From Treponema sp. UBA4307 (GTDB taxonomy: Bacteria > Spirochaetota > Spirochaetia > Treponematales > Treponemataceae), in contig DGUP01000046.1 of NCBI GenBank assembly GCA_002394685.1, positions 1 through 64,000 of the forward strand: DNA of 64,000 nt, in the 5' to 3' direction. The notes beneath the pieces are model-generated. The model was not told the origin of the DNA. It searched no databases and saw nothing but the letters and a program-made list of their open reading frames with translations. Shown piece after piece: positions 16,432 through 24,801 of this stretch (position 1 is the stretch's first letter; every line of letters starts with the position of its first letter). The position numbers and the translations under genes were made by a program.

Positions 16432-17610
16432 TTACATCTGCTGTGTAACGTGTTCAATTGAAGGAAGAATTTCAGTAACGCGGACACCGAAGTTTTCATC
16501 GATTACTACAACTTCACCCTTTGCAATTGCTTTGTGATTTACAAGAATGTCAACAGGTTCACCGGCAAGCTTATCCAGCTCAATGATTGTACCTTCGCCC
16601 ATTCCAAGGATTTCCTTAATTGTCTTTTTACAACGACCTAATTCTACAGTGACTTCCATGTATACGTCCATGATAAGTCCAATGTTTCCCTGTTCAGGGG
16701 TAGTCATTGTAGGTGCAAGATTAGGATAAGAAAGGGACTGAACGTTAGGAGGTGTCTGCATCTGCTGCATCATGCCCATACCCATATTCTGCATTGGCTG
16801 CTGCATCATACCCATACCCATTCCCATATTCTGTACCGGCTGCTGCATCATGCCCATACCCATTCCCTGCATAGGCTGCTGCATCTGCATACCGCCGGTC
16901 ATATTTTGCATTGGCTGAGCAGAAAAGCCTCCCATTGGATTAGGAGCACTCTGAGCAGACTGGCCGCCTCCAAGAGCATTAACCATTCCTTCAGCAACAG
17001 GACCTGATACAGCTTCCCACAATGTATATGGCTGACCTTCCAGAGTAATAGGGAAAGTAAAAAGTGCAAATTTTCCCTGAGGAATACGAATCATTGCCTT
17101 AGGCTGATTCACTGCTTCAGGTACACCGGTTGCAAGACCAGGCAGTTTACCTGATTTTGCAAGTTCATCAATTTCTGTACTTGAATGCATGTTGATTGCT
17201 TCAGAGATCAGAGAAAGAGCCATATCATCAATAGTTGGTTCTTCCTCTTTGTTTACAAGAGAAACAATTTTCTGGGCAAATTCATTTGAAAGAACAAAAA
17301 GATGGTCACCATTAAGACCTGTACTGTAATCAGCCATTACAGCTACAACAATTTCCGGAATCTTTGCAAGAAGCTGATCCCTGTCAGAAATTTCAACTAC
17401 AGGTGTACCGATTGAAGCTTCACCTGAAGTAAAATTCTTAAGGTTTTCTGCTAATCTATCTTTGATTCCACTGGTAAATTTTTCCAGTGTAGGAACATCA
17501 ATATTTGTTGAGCCGGCAGAAGTAGCAGGCACTGCTCCACTCAAGCCGCCCATATCTACGCCTGAAAGCAATGCGTCGATTTCTTCCTGAGAAATTGATC
17601 CTTCACTCAT
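16432..17610 (-). CDS. fliY: FliY/FliN-type C-ring switch protein with methionine-rich linker
   Basis: Rotor-switch protein at the base of the C-ring. The 392-residue protein begins MSEGSISQEEIDALLSG (a FliM/FliY-like N-terminal peptide that in homologues binds CheY-P), followed by a CheC-like domain (about 60-215), and ends in a FliN/SpoA domain (about 310-392; DVYMEVTVELGRCKKTIKEI, GEVVVIDENFGVRVTEI). Between them, at about 231-286, is a Met/Gln/Gly-rich linker with repeated QQPMQNMGMGMM units. Whether the CheC part is an active CheY-P phosphatase was not verified. The start overlaps fliM as ATGA. Confidence 0.93.
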   Translation of the reverse strand: MSEGSISQEEIDALLSGVDMGGLSGAVPATSAGSTNIDVPTLEKFTSGIKDRLAENLKNFTSGEASIGTPVVEISDRDQLLAKIPEIVVAVMADYSTGLNGDHLFVLSNEFAQKIVSLVNKEEEPTIDDMALSLISEAINMHSSTEIDELAKSGKLPGLATGVPEAVNQPKAMIRIPQGKFALFTFPITLEGQPYTLWEAVSGPVAEGMVNALGGGQSAQSAPNPMGGFSAQPMQNMTGGMQMQQPMQGMGMGMMQQPVQNMGMGMGMMQQPMQNMGMGMMQQMQTPPNVQSLSYPNLAPTMTTPEQGNIGLIMDVYMEVTVELGRCKKTIKEILGMGEGTIIELDKLAGEPVDILVNHKAIAKGEVVVIDENFGVRVTEILPSIEHVTQQM

Positions 17611-18641
17611 AATGTATCTCCTTCTTCCGCAGTTAATTCTTCGAATTCATCTTCATTTTCATCTTTTATTTTACCAATAACCTGAACGGCCATTTTTTTA
17701 CCAACAATTCCAGGCTGACAATAGAATTTTTTCTGGTTTCCAACAGAGAGAACCAGAGGATCTGAAACCCTTACGTTTGTCAGTCTGATAACATCACCTA
17801 CCCTTAAGTTCAAAACATCACGGATAGGAACATCAATGGAACCTACTTCAGCAACAGTTTCCATTTCTACATCAGAAAGTTTTTCCTTAAGTGTACCCAG
17901 ATACTGTGTTGTAGAACCACGGCGTACAGAACTAAAGTAAAATGAAGTAGAAAGTTTTGAAACGATAGGTTCAATTGTAATGTAAGGAATACAAATATTC
18001 ATCATACCTGCTTCCTCACCAATTTTAATTTCAAGGGTTACAAGAATAACCATTTCGTTTGGCGGAACAATCTGTGCAAACTGAGGGTTGGTCTCAATCT
18101 GCTGCAAACGAGGTCTTAAATCAATTACCTGAGTCCAGGCTTCACGCATATTTGCAAGAATGCGGACTATAATTCCTTCCATAACTGACTGTTCAATATC
18201 AGTAAGGTCACGATTTACTTTTCCGCCAGTATCCCCCGAACCACCAAACAGACGGTCAATCATAATGAATGTGATTTCAGGAGCGATTTCAAGTACCGCA
18301 TTTCCCTTGAGAGGATCCATGTTTATTACAGCAAGTGTTGTTGGTGTTGGAATAGAACGAATAAATTCCTCATAGGTAAGCTGATCTACAGAAGCAACGT
18401 GTACGTGAACCAGTGTACGAAGCTGAGCTGAAAGAGAAGTTGTCGTTAAACGGGCAAAAGATTCGTGCATATTGGAAACTGTACGAATCTGTTCTTTTGA
18501 GAATTTATCAGGTCTCTTAAAGTCATAGATTTTAATTCGCCGGGTGTCATTAACGGGCTTAAAATCATCAGACTCACTTTCCCCTGAAGAGATTGCCTGG
18601 AGAAGCTGGTCAATTTCATCCTGTGACAGAACTTCATTCAT
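17607..18641 (-). CDS. fliM: FliM, flagellar motor switch protein
   Basis: C-ring protein that receives CheY-P and sets the rotation sense. The 344-residue protein starts MNEVLSQDEIDQLLQAI, the CheY-binding peptide, followed by the CheC-like middle domain (LFGGSGD GG loop near 138-144) and the C-terminal SpoA domain (VEMETVAEVGSIDVPIRDVL). Length and order are typical. It lies between fliL and fliY. Confidence 0.96.
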   Translation of the reverse strand: MNEVLSQDEIDQLLQAISSGESESDDFKPVNDTRRIKIYDFKRPDKFSKEQIRTVSNMHESFARLTTTSLSAQLRTLVHVHVASVDQLTYEEFIRSIPTPTTLAVINMDPLKGNAVLEIAPEITFIMIDRLFGGSGDTGGKVNRDLTDIEQSVMEGIIVRILANMREAWTQVIDLRPRLQQIETNPQFAQIVPPNEMVILVTLEIKIGEEAGMMNICIPYITIEPIVSKLSTSFYFSSVRRGSTTQYLGTLKEKLSDVEMETVAEVGSIDVPIRDVLNLRVGDVIRLTNVRVSDPLVLSVGNQKKFYCQPGIVGKKMAVQVIGKIKDENEDEFEELTAEEGDTL

Positions 18642-18683
18642 TATCTAAACCACCAATACATTTATCTTCGAACTTAATCAGAA

Positions 18684-19229
18684 TCAATACTGCTGAACAA
18701 CATCCAGCTGAGTAAACCGGACATCACGAATCTTTGAACCAGAAAGAATGTCATCATTTATCTGATTTCGAATTTCTTCACGCAGAATATCTTCATAATA
18801 AGGTTTAAGTTCATCATATGTTTTTGTAGAGAAATAGTGTCTTAAGAAGTGAATTATTTCAATACGCTTTTCAGTAATTTCTGTAGATGCAGCCTTATCA
18901 TCTTTTTTATAGCCCAGAGCGATTGTAACAGTAACACTTGCAGGAGTTGTGTCATCTGTTAAAGTACGAATCTGGTCAAGAGAAGTATACCAGTCATAAC
19001 TTGGATGATTTACAGAGTATTCCTGAGAAACTCCTATTACAGTCTGAGGCTTAGAATTTTTATCTCTGATTGTATCAACGATAATTACGATTGTAACTAC
19101 CAGAATAACGGCTGCAATACCGATTAAAATCCACTTTAATATGCCGGGAAAAATTCCCTTTCCACGTTTTTTTGTTGAGCCGCCTTCGTCAAGTCCACCG
19201 CCGCCCAAGTCGTCTGCATCGTCTGCCAT
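18684..19229 (-). CDS. fliL: FliL, stator-associated flagellar protein
   Basis: Membrane protein that forms rings around the stator and supports torque under load. The 181-residue protein has an acidic/Gly-rich cytoplasmic N-terminus (DDADDLGGGGLDEGG), one transmembrane helix (ILKWILIGIAAVILVVTIVIIV, about 30-52) and a periplasmic stomatin-like domain ending DVVQQY. I use the ATG at 19229, which follows a GGGGGA Shine-Dalgarno by 4 nt; a TTG 12 nt upstream would lie within that site. It follows motB by 57 bp. Confidence 0.92.
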   Translation of the reverse strand: MADDADDLGGGGLDEGGSTKKRGKGIFPGILKWILIGIAAVILVVTIVIIVDTIRDKNSKPQTVIGVSQEYSVNHPSYDWYTSLDQIRTLTDDTTPASVTVTIALGYKKDDKAASTEITEKRIEIIHFLRHYFSTKTYDELKPYYEDILREEIRNQINDDILSGSKIRDVRFTQLDVVQQY

Positions 19230-19286
19230 ATTATCCCCCAATTTTAAATACTATAATTTTGTACTAGTCCCAGAATCATAGTATCA

Positions 19287-20006
19287 TTAAAAGTGTCCCT
19301 CGTCTAGAATTATTATATCTACACGACGATTATAAGCCCTGCCTTCTTCAGTATCATTGCTGAATTTTGGCATTGTATCTGCATATCCGGCAATGGAAAA
19401 CTGATTTTCATCAACTCCAAAATCAGACAGGTAATGAAGTACATTTGCCGCTCTGGCAGCTGAAAGTTCCCAGTTGCTTGGAAAAAGTTCGGAATCCACA
19501 GGAGAATTATCTGTGTGGCCTTCAATTCTCCATCTTCTTCCCCGAACTTCTTCATCGTTAAATAAATCAGCAAGATTCAAAAGAACCTGTCTTGTTGCCT
19601 CAATGTTTACTTCAGCACTTCCTCTTTCAAAGTAAGCATCTGAAGCCAGAGAAATTACCAGCCCTCTCTCATCAGAAGTTACCGTTATTTTATTTGTTTT
19701 AATTTCAGGAGCAAATAAAGTAACAGCCTTTTTACGTGCTGCAGCCATTGAATGACCTCTTTCCGATGAAGGAAGGGAACTGACTGTATTTCCTAAATCT
19801 GCAAGACTTCCAGCACTTAATGAAGTACCGCCACCAGGTGTATTGTTAGCAAGGGAAGCCATCATTGAAGCCATCTGCACGGCATCTGTTTCTGAAGGAT
19901 CGTAAAGCATTACGAAGAAGCAGAGCATGAGGGTAATCATATCTCCATATGTACCCTGCCAGGCGGTTGACGGCTTTGCAGGCTCCTTTTTTTCCCGTTT
20001 TCCCAT
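19287..20006 (-). CDS. motB: MotB, motor stator protein
   Basis: Stator subunit that anchors MotA to peptidoglycan and carries the proton-binding Asp. The 239-residue protein has a basic N-terminus, one membrane helix with Asp22 in the motif TYGDMITLMLCFFVML, a linker, and an OmpA-like peptidoglycan-binding domain with IEGHTDNSPV near 165. Length is normal. It lies 11 bp after motA. Confidence 0.96.
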   Translation of the reverse strand: MGKREKKEPAKPSTAWQGTYGDMITLMLCFFVMLYDPSETDAVQMASMMASLANNTPGGGTSLSAGSLADLGNTVSSLPSSERGHSMAAARKKAVTLFAPEIKTNKITVTSDERGLVISLASDAYFERGSAEVNIEATRQVLLNLADLFNDEEVRGRRWRIEGHTDNSPVDSELFPSNWELSAARAANVLHYLSDFGVDENQFSIAGYADTMPKFSNDTEEGRAYNRRVDIIILDEGHF

Positions 20007-20017
20007 TAACCAGCTCC

Positions 20018-20800
20018 TTAATCCTTAAGAACGTCGCCTTCAATTGCCTTTCTTGACTTAGGATCAAGGAAGGTAAGAAGTTTCTGCGCCAGAATACGAG
20101 GGTTATCACCAGTCTGAATGGAAAGAATGCCTTCAAGAATCATTTCCTTTGAGTTCATTTCCCTGGAATTCTGCCAGATAAGTTTCTGGGCCATAGGACC
20201 GAAAAGCCAGTTTGCAAGGAAGGAACCGTAAAGAGTTGTAATAAGGGCAACGGCCATGTTAGGACCAAGACTTGATTTATCTTCGAGGTTTCTCAACATA
20301 CCGATAAGACCGATAACTGTACCCATCATACCGAAACCAGGAGCGAAACCGGCCCACTGGGTAACAAGGTTGGCCCATTCCATATGACGGGCTTCTGTCT
20401 GTGCCATTTCATTTTCAAGAATAGAACGAATGGCAGAACCATCATTACCATCGACCATAAGACGAAGACCTTCTTTAAGGAAAGGATCATCCAGATCATC
20501 AAGACCTTCTTCAAGGGCAAGGATACCTTCACGGCGGGCTTTTTCTGACAACTGAACCATATTCTGTACAGTAGCTTTTTCCCCATAATCATATGTTTTA
20601 AAACAGCGGCCCAGGATCTTAAAAAGACCTAAGGCCTGATTCATCGGGGCACAAATAAAGAGTGAGAAGAATGAACCACCTACAGTTACAAAGAAAGATG
20701 GAGCATCCAGAATTCCCAAAATAGAACCGCCGGATGTAAATACTCCGACGAAAATCATGGCCAGTCCACCTACAAAACCAACCAGTGTTGCTATATCCAT
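20018..20800 (-). CDS. motA: MotA, motor stator protein
   Basis: Ion-conducting stator subunit with four membrane helices (about 3-25, 30-55, 145-170, 178-205) and a cytoplasmic loop that contacts FliG. The 260-residue sequence has the family's GLAMIFVGVFTSGGSI start and the Pro-containing APGFGMMGTVIGLIGML segment in the third helix. It pairs with motB and lies 45 bp after flbD. Confidence 0.96.
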   Translation of the reverse strand: MDIATLVGFVGGLAMIFVGVFTSGGSILGILDAPSFFVTVGGSFFSLFICAPMNQALGLFKILGRCFKTYDYGEKATVQNMVQLSEKARREGILALEEGLDDLDDPFLKEGLRLMVDGNDGSAIRSILENEMAQTEARHMEWANLVTQWAGFAPGFGMMGTVIGLIGMLRNLEDKSSLGPNMAVALITTLYGSFLANWLFGPMAQKLIWQNSREMNSKEMILEGILSIQTGDNPRILAQKLLTFLDPKSRKAIEGDVLKD

Positions 20801-20845
20801 TACTTCCTCCCAGTAATCACATTCAATATTATAATATGTTTTTAA

Positions 20846-21043
20846 CTAAAGTTCCTGATGAAGAACTCCAATTTTCTTTCTATATTCCACTATCCGCTGA
20901 ATTACAGTTTCAGGTTTTTCCTTGACAACAACTCTTTTTCCTGAGAGCAGTGTCAGTGTAAGGTCAGGATTTTCTTCCATACTTTCGATTTGATGGGGAT
21001 TTACCCAATAACGTTTACCGTCAAGGCGAGTTACTTCTATCAT
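20846..21043 (-). CDS. flbD: FlbD-family small flagellar protein
   Basis: A 65-residue protein of the spirochaete/Firmicute FlbD (Swarming motility protein) family: MIEVTRLDGKRYWVNPHQIE, followed by TLTLLSGKRVVVKEKPETVI. Its biochemical role is not known. It is distinct from the sigma-54 activator called FlbD in Caulobacter. It is the first gene of the motility operon here. In many spirochaetes flgD and flgE precede it; here a 239-bp intergenic region with a sigma-28 promoter precedes it instead. GGGGT stands very close to the ATG. Confidence 0.9.
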   Translation of the reverse strand: MIEVTRLDGKRYWVNPHQIESMEENPDLTLTLLSGKRVVVKEKPETVIQRIVEYRKKIGVLHQEL

Positions 21044-21117
21044 ACCCCATATTTTCTACAGTAAACATAAAATCGTCAAGTAAGCTTTAATTAAAAAAAT
21101 CCACTTACACGCTTAAA

Positions 21118-21145
21118 TTATCGGTTTTTATTAATTTATATTTAG
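21118..21145 (-). promoter_or_regulatory. sigma-28 promoter of the flbD motility operon
   Basis: Minus strand CTAAA (21145-21141), 15 bp, ACCGATAA (21125-21118): seven of eight -10 bases with ideal spacing. It lies about 75 bp before the flbD ATG. Confidence 0.78.
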
Positions 21146-21215
21146 TTTTTTGATGGAAAAAGGCTTTTTTTTAATCAATTAATTGTATATTATTAACCCG
21201 GATTGTTTAAAAATG

Positions 21216-21237
21216 TGTTATTCCCACTTAAATAACA
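21216..21237 (+). promoter_or_regulatory. inverted repeat before the response regulator gene
   Basis: TGTTATT-cccactta-AATAACA, 46 bp before the response-regulator ATG; a possible autoregulatory site. The 239-bp gap between flbD and this gene otherwise holds only the flbD promoter and AT-rich sequence. Confidence 0.5.
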
Positions 21238-21282
21238 AAATTAATTATTGAGATTTACTCTCAGTCGGATTAATCTGAAAAT

Positions 21283-21993
21283 ATGAAGAATAAAATTTTG
21301 ATTATTGAAGACGTTCCTGAAATGTCTGAACTTATTAACATGTATATGACAAACGGAGGTTTTGATACCCAGGTTTGCGAAAGTGCTGAAGATGCACAGA
21401 AACTTCTTGAAGGTACATATCTCCCAGATCTCGTTCTCCTGGATTTGAATCTGCCGGGAATGAGTGGACTGGATTTTCTCAAACACTTCCGTGAAAACTA
21501 CAAAGCAACTATTCCTGTAATAATTGTTTCTGCACGGGATGCAGATGAGGATATTATTGCAGGTTTGGGTCTTGGAGCTGATGAATTTGTTACAAAACCT
21601 TTCAGTCCTAAGGTTCTTGTAGCAAGAGTTCAGTCAAAACTTCACAGACTTAACGAAACTGAAGCTTCAGTTGAAGAAACAATCAATTTTGGACCTTATT
21701 CAATTCTCTGCAACAGTTGTATTCTTAAAAGAGGTTCTGAAAAAATTCAGCTTTCAACAAAAGAATATGAAGTTCTGGAATTCCTTGCCCGCCATGCAGG
21801 AGAACCTTTAAGTCCGGAAGTAATATACAAGGGTGTATGGAAAGCTCAGTTTGGTGACATTACTGCTGTTGCCGTATACATTCAGCGTCTCCGTAAGAAG
21901 ATTGAAAAGGATCCTTCTCATCCGGAATATATTACTACTATGTTCGGTATGGGCTACAAATTTCAGATTGAAGGATCTGGAAAATCAGAATAA
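21283..21993 (+). CDS. OmpR/PhoB-type response regulator
   Basis: DNA-binding response regulator of 236 residues. The receiver domain (1-120) has the acidic pair E9-D10, phospho-acceptor Asp54 (VLLDLNLPG), Ser83 and Lys105 (FVTKPF). The C-terminal winged helix (about 135-230) shows LSTKEYEVLEFLARHAGEPL and the recognition helix DITAVAVYIQRLRKKI. The histidine kinase gene follows after 44 bp, so the two form a two-component operon. The Shine-Dalgarno is poor. A 7-bp inverted repeat at 21216-21237 in the leader may be an operator. The signal and targets are unknown. Confidence 0.95.
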   Translation: MKNKILIIEDVPEMSELINMYMTNGGFDTQVCESAEDAQKLLEGTYLPDLVLLDLNLPGMSGLDFLKHFRENYKATIPVIIVSARDADEDIIAGLGLGADEFVTKPFSPKVLVARVQSKLHRLNETEASVEETINFGPYSILCNSCILKRGSEKIQLSTKEYEVLEFLARHAGEPLSPEVIYKGVWKAQFGDITAVAVYIQRLRKKIEKDPSHPEYITTMFGMGYKFQIEGSGKSE

Positions 21994-22037
21994 GGCATAA
22001 GAGGAAGTTTCAAAAATAATTTTTTGGCTGTAAAACC

Positions 22038-23555
22038 ATGAAGATTAAGAACCAGTTTAAGATTCTTATAGCAGGCATTATCTTTATTCCGATGCTCATG
22101 GCTATAACTTTACCTCTATATCATTACATTTCTTCTCCACAGAGATACCTGATGAAGGGGTATAAGCAGATAAGACAGCTGGACAACGTTAATCTTAACG
22201 AAAATGAATGGGTTGCCATTGAAAAAAAGATTAAGGAACTTCCTCCAAATGTTCAGACCGCAATTCTTTATGAAGATACATTCATAATCTCAAATATTCC
22301 TGAACTTCCTGTAAACAGTTCCCTGGATTTTTACGAGATTTTTACTTTAATCAATTCCTCTAACAACAAATACGATTACCAGTTTCAGTCCCTGCAGCAT
22401 GAACCCCAGCTTACCCCTAACGGAATGGCCAGACAGAAAATGGGGCATGTTTTTGCTATTACAAGATCCAGGGTTCCGGGAGCAAAAAAGCCTCTGATAA
22501 ACAGACTCTATATTCCGGTATTTTTCGGCATAATCATTTTTGAGCTTTTTGTAGTAATTCTGGTTATCCTTACATCAAGGAACATTACATCTTCAATTAC
22601 AATTCTTGAAAAAAACACTCAAAAAATCGCCAACGGTGAACTGGATGCAAAATTTGACATTCCAAGTACAAATAAGCTGAATGAAATCACTTCCCTCACC
22701 AAAAGCCTTGAAAAAATGCGGGAATCCCTGAAAGATGACCAGCAGCGCAGATGTAAATTTATCATGGGTATTTCCCACGATTTGAGGACCCCAGTTTCCC
22801 TTATAAAAGGATATTCTGAAGCCATTACTGACGGGGTAGTCAACAATCCCAAACAGATTATAAATTCCATTGAAATCATCCAGACCAAGGCAGACCAGCT
22901 GGAATCCATGATTAATGATCTTATTAATTATGTTAAACTGGACAATAAGGAATGGCTTTCTTCACTGGTTAATATTCAGTTTCTGCCTTTTATAAAAGAA
23001 TTTGCCACCAGCATGAATCAGATGTCTGAAGTTTATAAAAGATGCATTTCAATTGATATAGACTTGCCACCTGACGTTATGGTTCCAATGGATAAGGCTT
23101 TGGTAAACAGAGCCCTGGAAAATATTACCAGCAATGCTTTCCGTTATACAAAGGACGGAGATACAATTGCCTTGAAAGTTTTCAAAATTAACGAAAGCAT
23201 AAAGGAAGGTCATAAAGCCGAAATCCATATTTCCATTTCAGATACAGGCTCTGGAATGGCAGAAGAAGATTTAAGCCATATCTACGATCTCTTCTACAGG
23301 GGCACAAATTCCCGTAGAGAACAGGGAATGGGCATAGGTCTTTCAAATGTAAAAACAATCGTAGACGCTCACGGCTGGGACCTGGAGGTTGAATCAAAAC
23401 TGAATGTAGGAACAACCTTCACAATAATCATTCCTTATGATGACAGAAAAAAAATAGATAACACTACACTGGAAGAAGAGCCGGACGGTTTTGTTAAAGC
23501 CCCTCACCAGGAAGAGGATGATTCGGAAAATTCTGCTTCATACTCATATATTTAG
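22038..23555 (+). CDS. sensor histidine kinase
   Basis: Membrane sensor kinase of 505 residues: a first membrane helix (about 8-30), an extracytoplasmic sensor of some 125 residues, a second helix (about 158-182, VFFGIIIFELFVVILVIL), a HAMP domain (about 183-235), a HisKA domain with His247 in SHDLRTP, and a HATPase domain with the N box (NRALENITSNAF), G1 (DTGSGM) and G2 (GMGIGLSN). It is probably the partner of the regulator just upstream. The last 62 bases overlap the 3' end of convergent miaA, and the C-terminal 30 residues are an acidic extension after the ATPase core. Confidence 0.95.
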   Translation: MKIKNQFKILIAGIIFIPMLMAITLPLYHYISSPQRYLMKGYKQIRQLDNVNLNENEWVAIEKKIKELPPNVQTAILYEDTFIISNIPELPVNSSLDFYEIFTLINSSNNKYDYQFQSLQHEPQLTPNGMARQKMGHVFAITRSRVPGAKKPLINRLYIPVFFGIIIFELFVVILVILTSRNITSSITILEKNTQKIANGELDAKFDIPSTNKLNEITSLTKSLEKMRESLKDDQQRRCKFIMGISHDLRTPVSLIKGYSEAITDGVVNNPKQIINSIEIIQTKADQLESMINDLINYVKLDNKEWLSSLVNIQFLPFIKEFATSMNQMSEVYKRCISIDIDLPPDVMVPMDKALVNRALENITSNAFRYTKDGDTIALKVFKINESIKEGHKAEIHISISDTGSGMAEEDLSHIYDLFYRGTNSRREQGMGIGLSNVKTIVDAHGWDLEVESKLNVGTTFTIIIPYDDRKKIDNTTLEEEPDGFVKAPHQEEDDSENSASYSYI

Positions 23556-24495
23556 AGCAGAAGTTTTCCAGTACACGGCAGAATGTATCTTCATCGTCTG
23601 CATGAATCGTAACAGCTCCAGGAATATCCCGCATAAAAGTATACTGTCTTTTTGCATAGCGGTGACTGTGATGTTTTATTTCATTCTTTATATTTTCCAG
23701 ATCATTTCTTAACACGCCGCTTTGACTGTCAAAGAATTCACTGTAACCGATGGCCTTCATTCCAGGACTATTAAAATCATAACCTTCTTTAACTAATTTC
23801 TGAACCTCTTCAGGCAGGCCTTCCTTAAACATTTCCTCTACCCTCTGGTCAATTCTTTCATACAGTTCCTTTCTGTCCCGTGTTAAAATTATTGTTGCGA
23901 AATCATACTGAGACCTGAGCTGATCATTTTCCCCGTAAGAGCTTAAGGCTTTTCCTGTAGAATAATATACTTCCAGTGCCCGGATAATTCTGTATTCATC
24001 ATTTATGTGGATTCTTTTTGCATAAACAGGATCTACACTTTTCAATTCATAATAGAGTTTTTTATTTCCTTCCACAGTCATTCTTTCTTTTATTTTACTG
24101 CGGATTTGAAGGTTACTTTCGGGAGCTTTACTTAACCCCAGAAGAAAATTTCTTATATAAAAACCTGTTCCCCCTACAAGAAGAGGAAACCTGCCCCTGG
24201 ACCATATTTCCTGAACATAAGAATCAGCCCGGGTAACAAATTCCCCTGCTCCAAACTGAATATCCGGAGTAAGGAGATCAATCATGTGATGAGGAAGTTC
24301 TCTTTTTGTGGATTCATCTGCCTTTGCCGTACCAATGTTCATTTTTTGATATACGGCCTGACTGTCTGCAGAAATCAGTTCCCCCATTCCTTTAAAACGT
24401 GAAAGACTGCTTTTACCAAAAAATCTGGTTGCTAAAGCAGTCTTACCGCACGCCGTTGGGGCGAAAATTGTTATAACAGGTATTTGTTTTTGCAA
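23494..24495 (-). CDS. miaA: tRNA dimethylallyltransferase
   Basis: Adds a dimethylallyl group to A37 of tRNAs that read U-starting codons. The 333-residue protein has a P-loop APTACGKT (usually GPTASGKT), the catalytic Asp in SADSQAVYQ, GGTGFYIR and the KRQYTFMRD segment. It lies 15 bp after rpoZ on the same strand, forming an rpoZ-miaA unit driven by the promoter at 24732-24760. Its last 20 codons lie antisense to the 3' end of the kinase gene, so the C-terminal residues (MKQNFPNHPLPGEGL) are set by a sequence shared with the kinase. Confidence 0.94.
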   Translation of the reverse strand: MQKQIPVITIFAPTACGKTALATRFFGKSSLSRFKGMGELISADSQAVYQKMNIGTAKADESTKRELPHHMIDLLTPDIQFGAGEFVTRADSYVQEIWSRGRFPLLVGGTGFYIRNFLLGLSKAPESNLQIRSKIKERMTVEGNKKLYYELKSVDPVYAKRIHINDEYRIIRALEVYYSTGKALSSYGENDQLRSQYDFATIILTRDRKELYERIDQRVEEMFKEGLPEEVQKLVKEGYDFNSPGMKAIGYSEFFDSQSGVLRNDLENIKNEIKHHSHRYAKRQYTFMRDIPGAVTIHADDEDTFCRVLENFCSKYMSMKQNFPNHPLPGEGL

Positions 24496-24510
24496 ACTAT
24501 TGCCTTGTTT

Positions 24511-24711
24511 TTATTTAGATGGCCGTTCAATACGGTACTGAACTTCATTTGTGAAAAGCTGACGAGCTGCAATGCTGACAGATTTATCGTCATTTTCCTG
24601 CAAAATTTCGTCCTTTACCATTGCAAGCTGATATGCACGGCGGCTAGCGGCAACAGTAATTTCATACATTCCACCCTTAAATTTTACAAGTTCCTCTAAT
24701 GGAAAAATCAT
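24511..24711 (-). CDS. rpoZ: RNA polymerase omega subunit
   Basis: Small RNA polymerase subunit (66 residues) that chaperones beta-prime. The omega pattern is visible: MIFPLEELVKFKGGMYEITV, then ASRRAYQLA and the ARQLFTNEV segment near residue 50. GAGG lies 8 nt before the ATG. A near-consensus sigma-70 promoter lies upstream, and miaA follows. Confidence 0.9.
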   Translation of the reverse strand: MIFPLEELVKFKGGMYEITVAASRRAYQLAMVKDEILQENDDKSVSIAARQLFTNEVQYRIERPSK

Positions 24712-24731
24712 TCAATTCACCTCGAAGATTT

Positions 24732-24760
24732 ATTATAAACTAATAAAAGTCTAATGTCTA
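24732..24760 (-). promoter_or_regulatory. sigma-70-type promoter of rpoZ-miaA
   Basis: On the minus strand TAGACA (24760-24755) and TATAAT (24737-24732) are 17 bp apart. The -10 is perfect and the -35 matches at four of six bases. It stands about 20 bp before the rpoZ ATG, in the gap shared with divergent recO. Confidence 0.65.
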
Positions 24761-24801
24761 TATTCATTCCAAAAGTAATAATTTTACATTATATTAATAG
24801 T

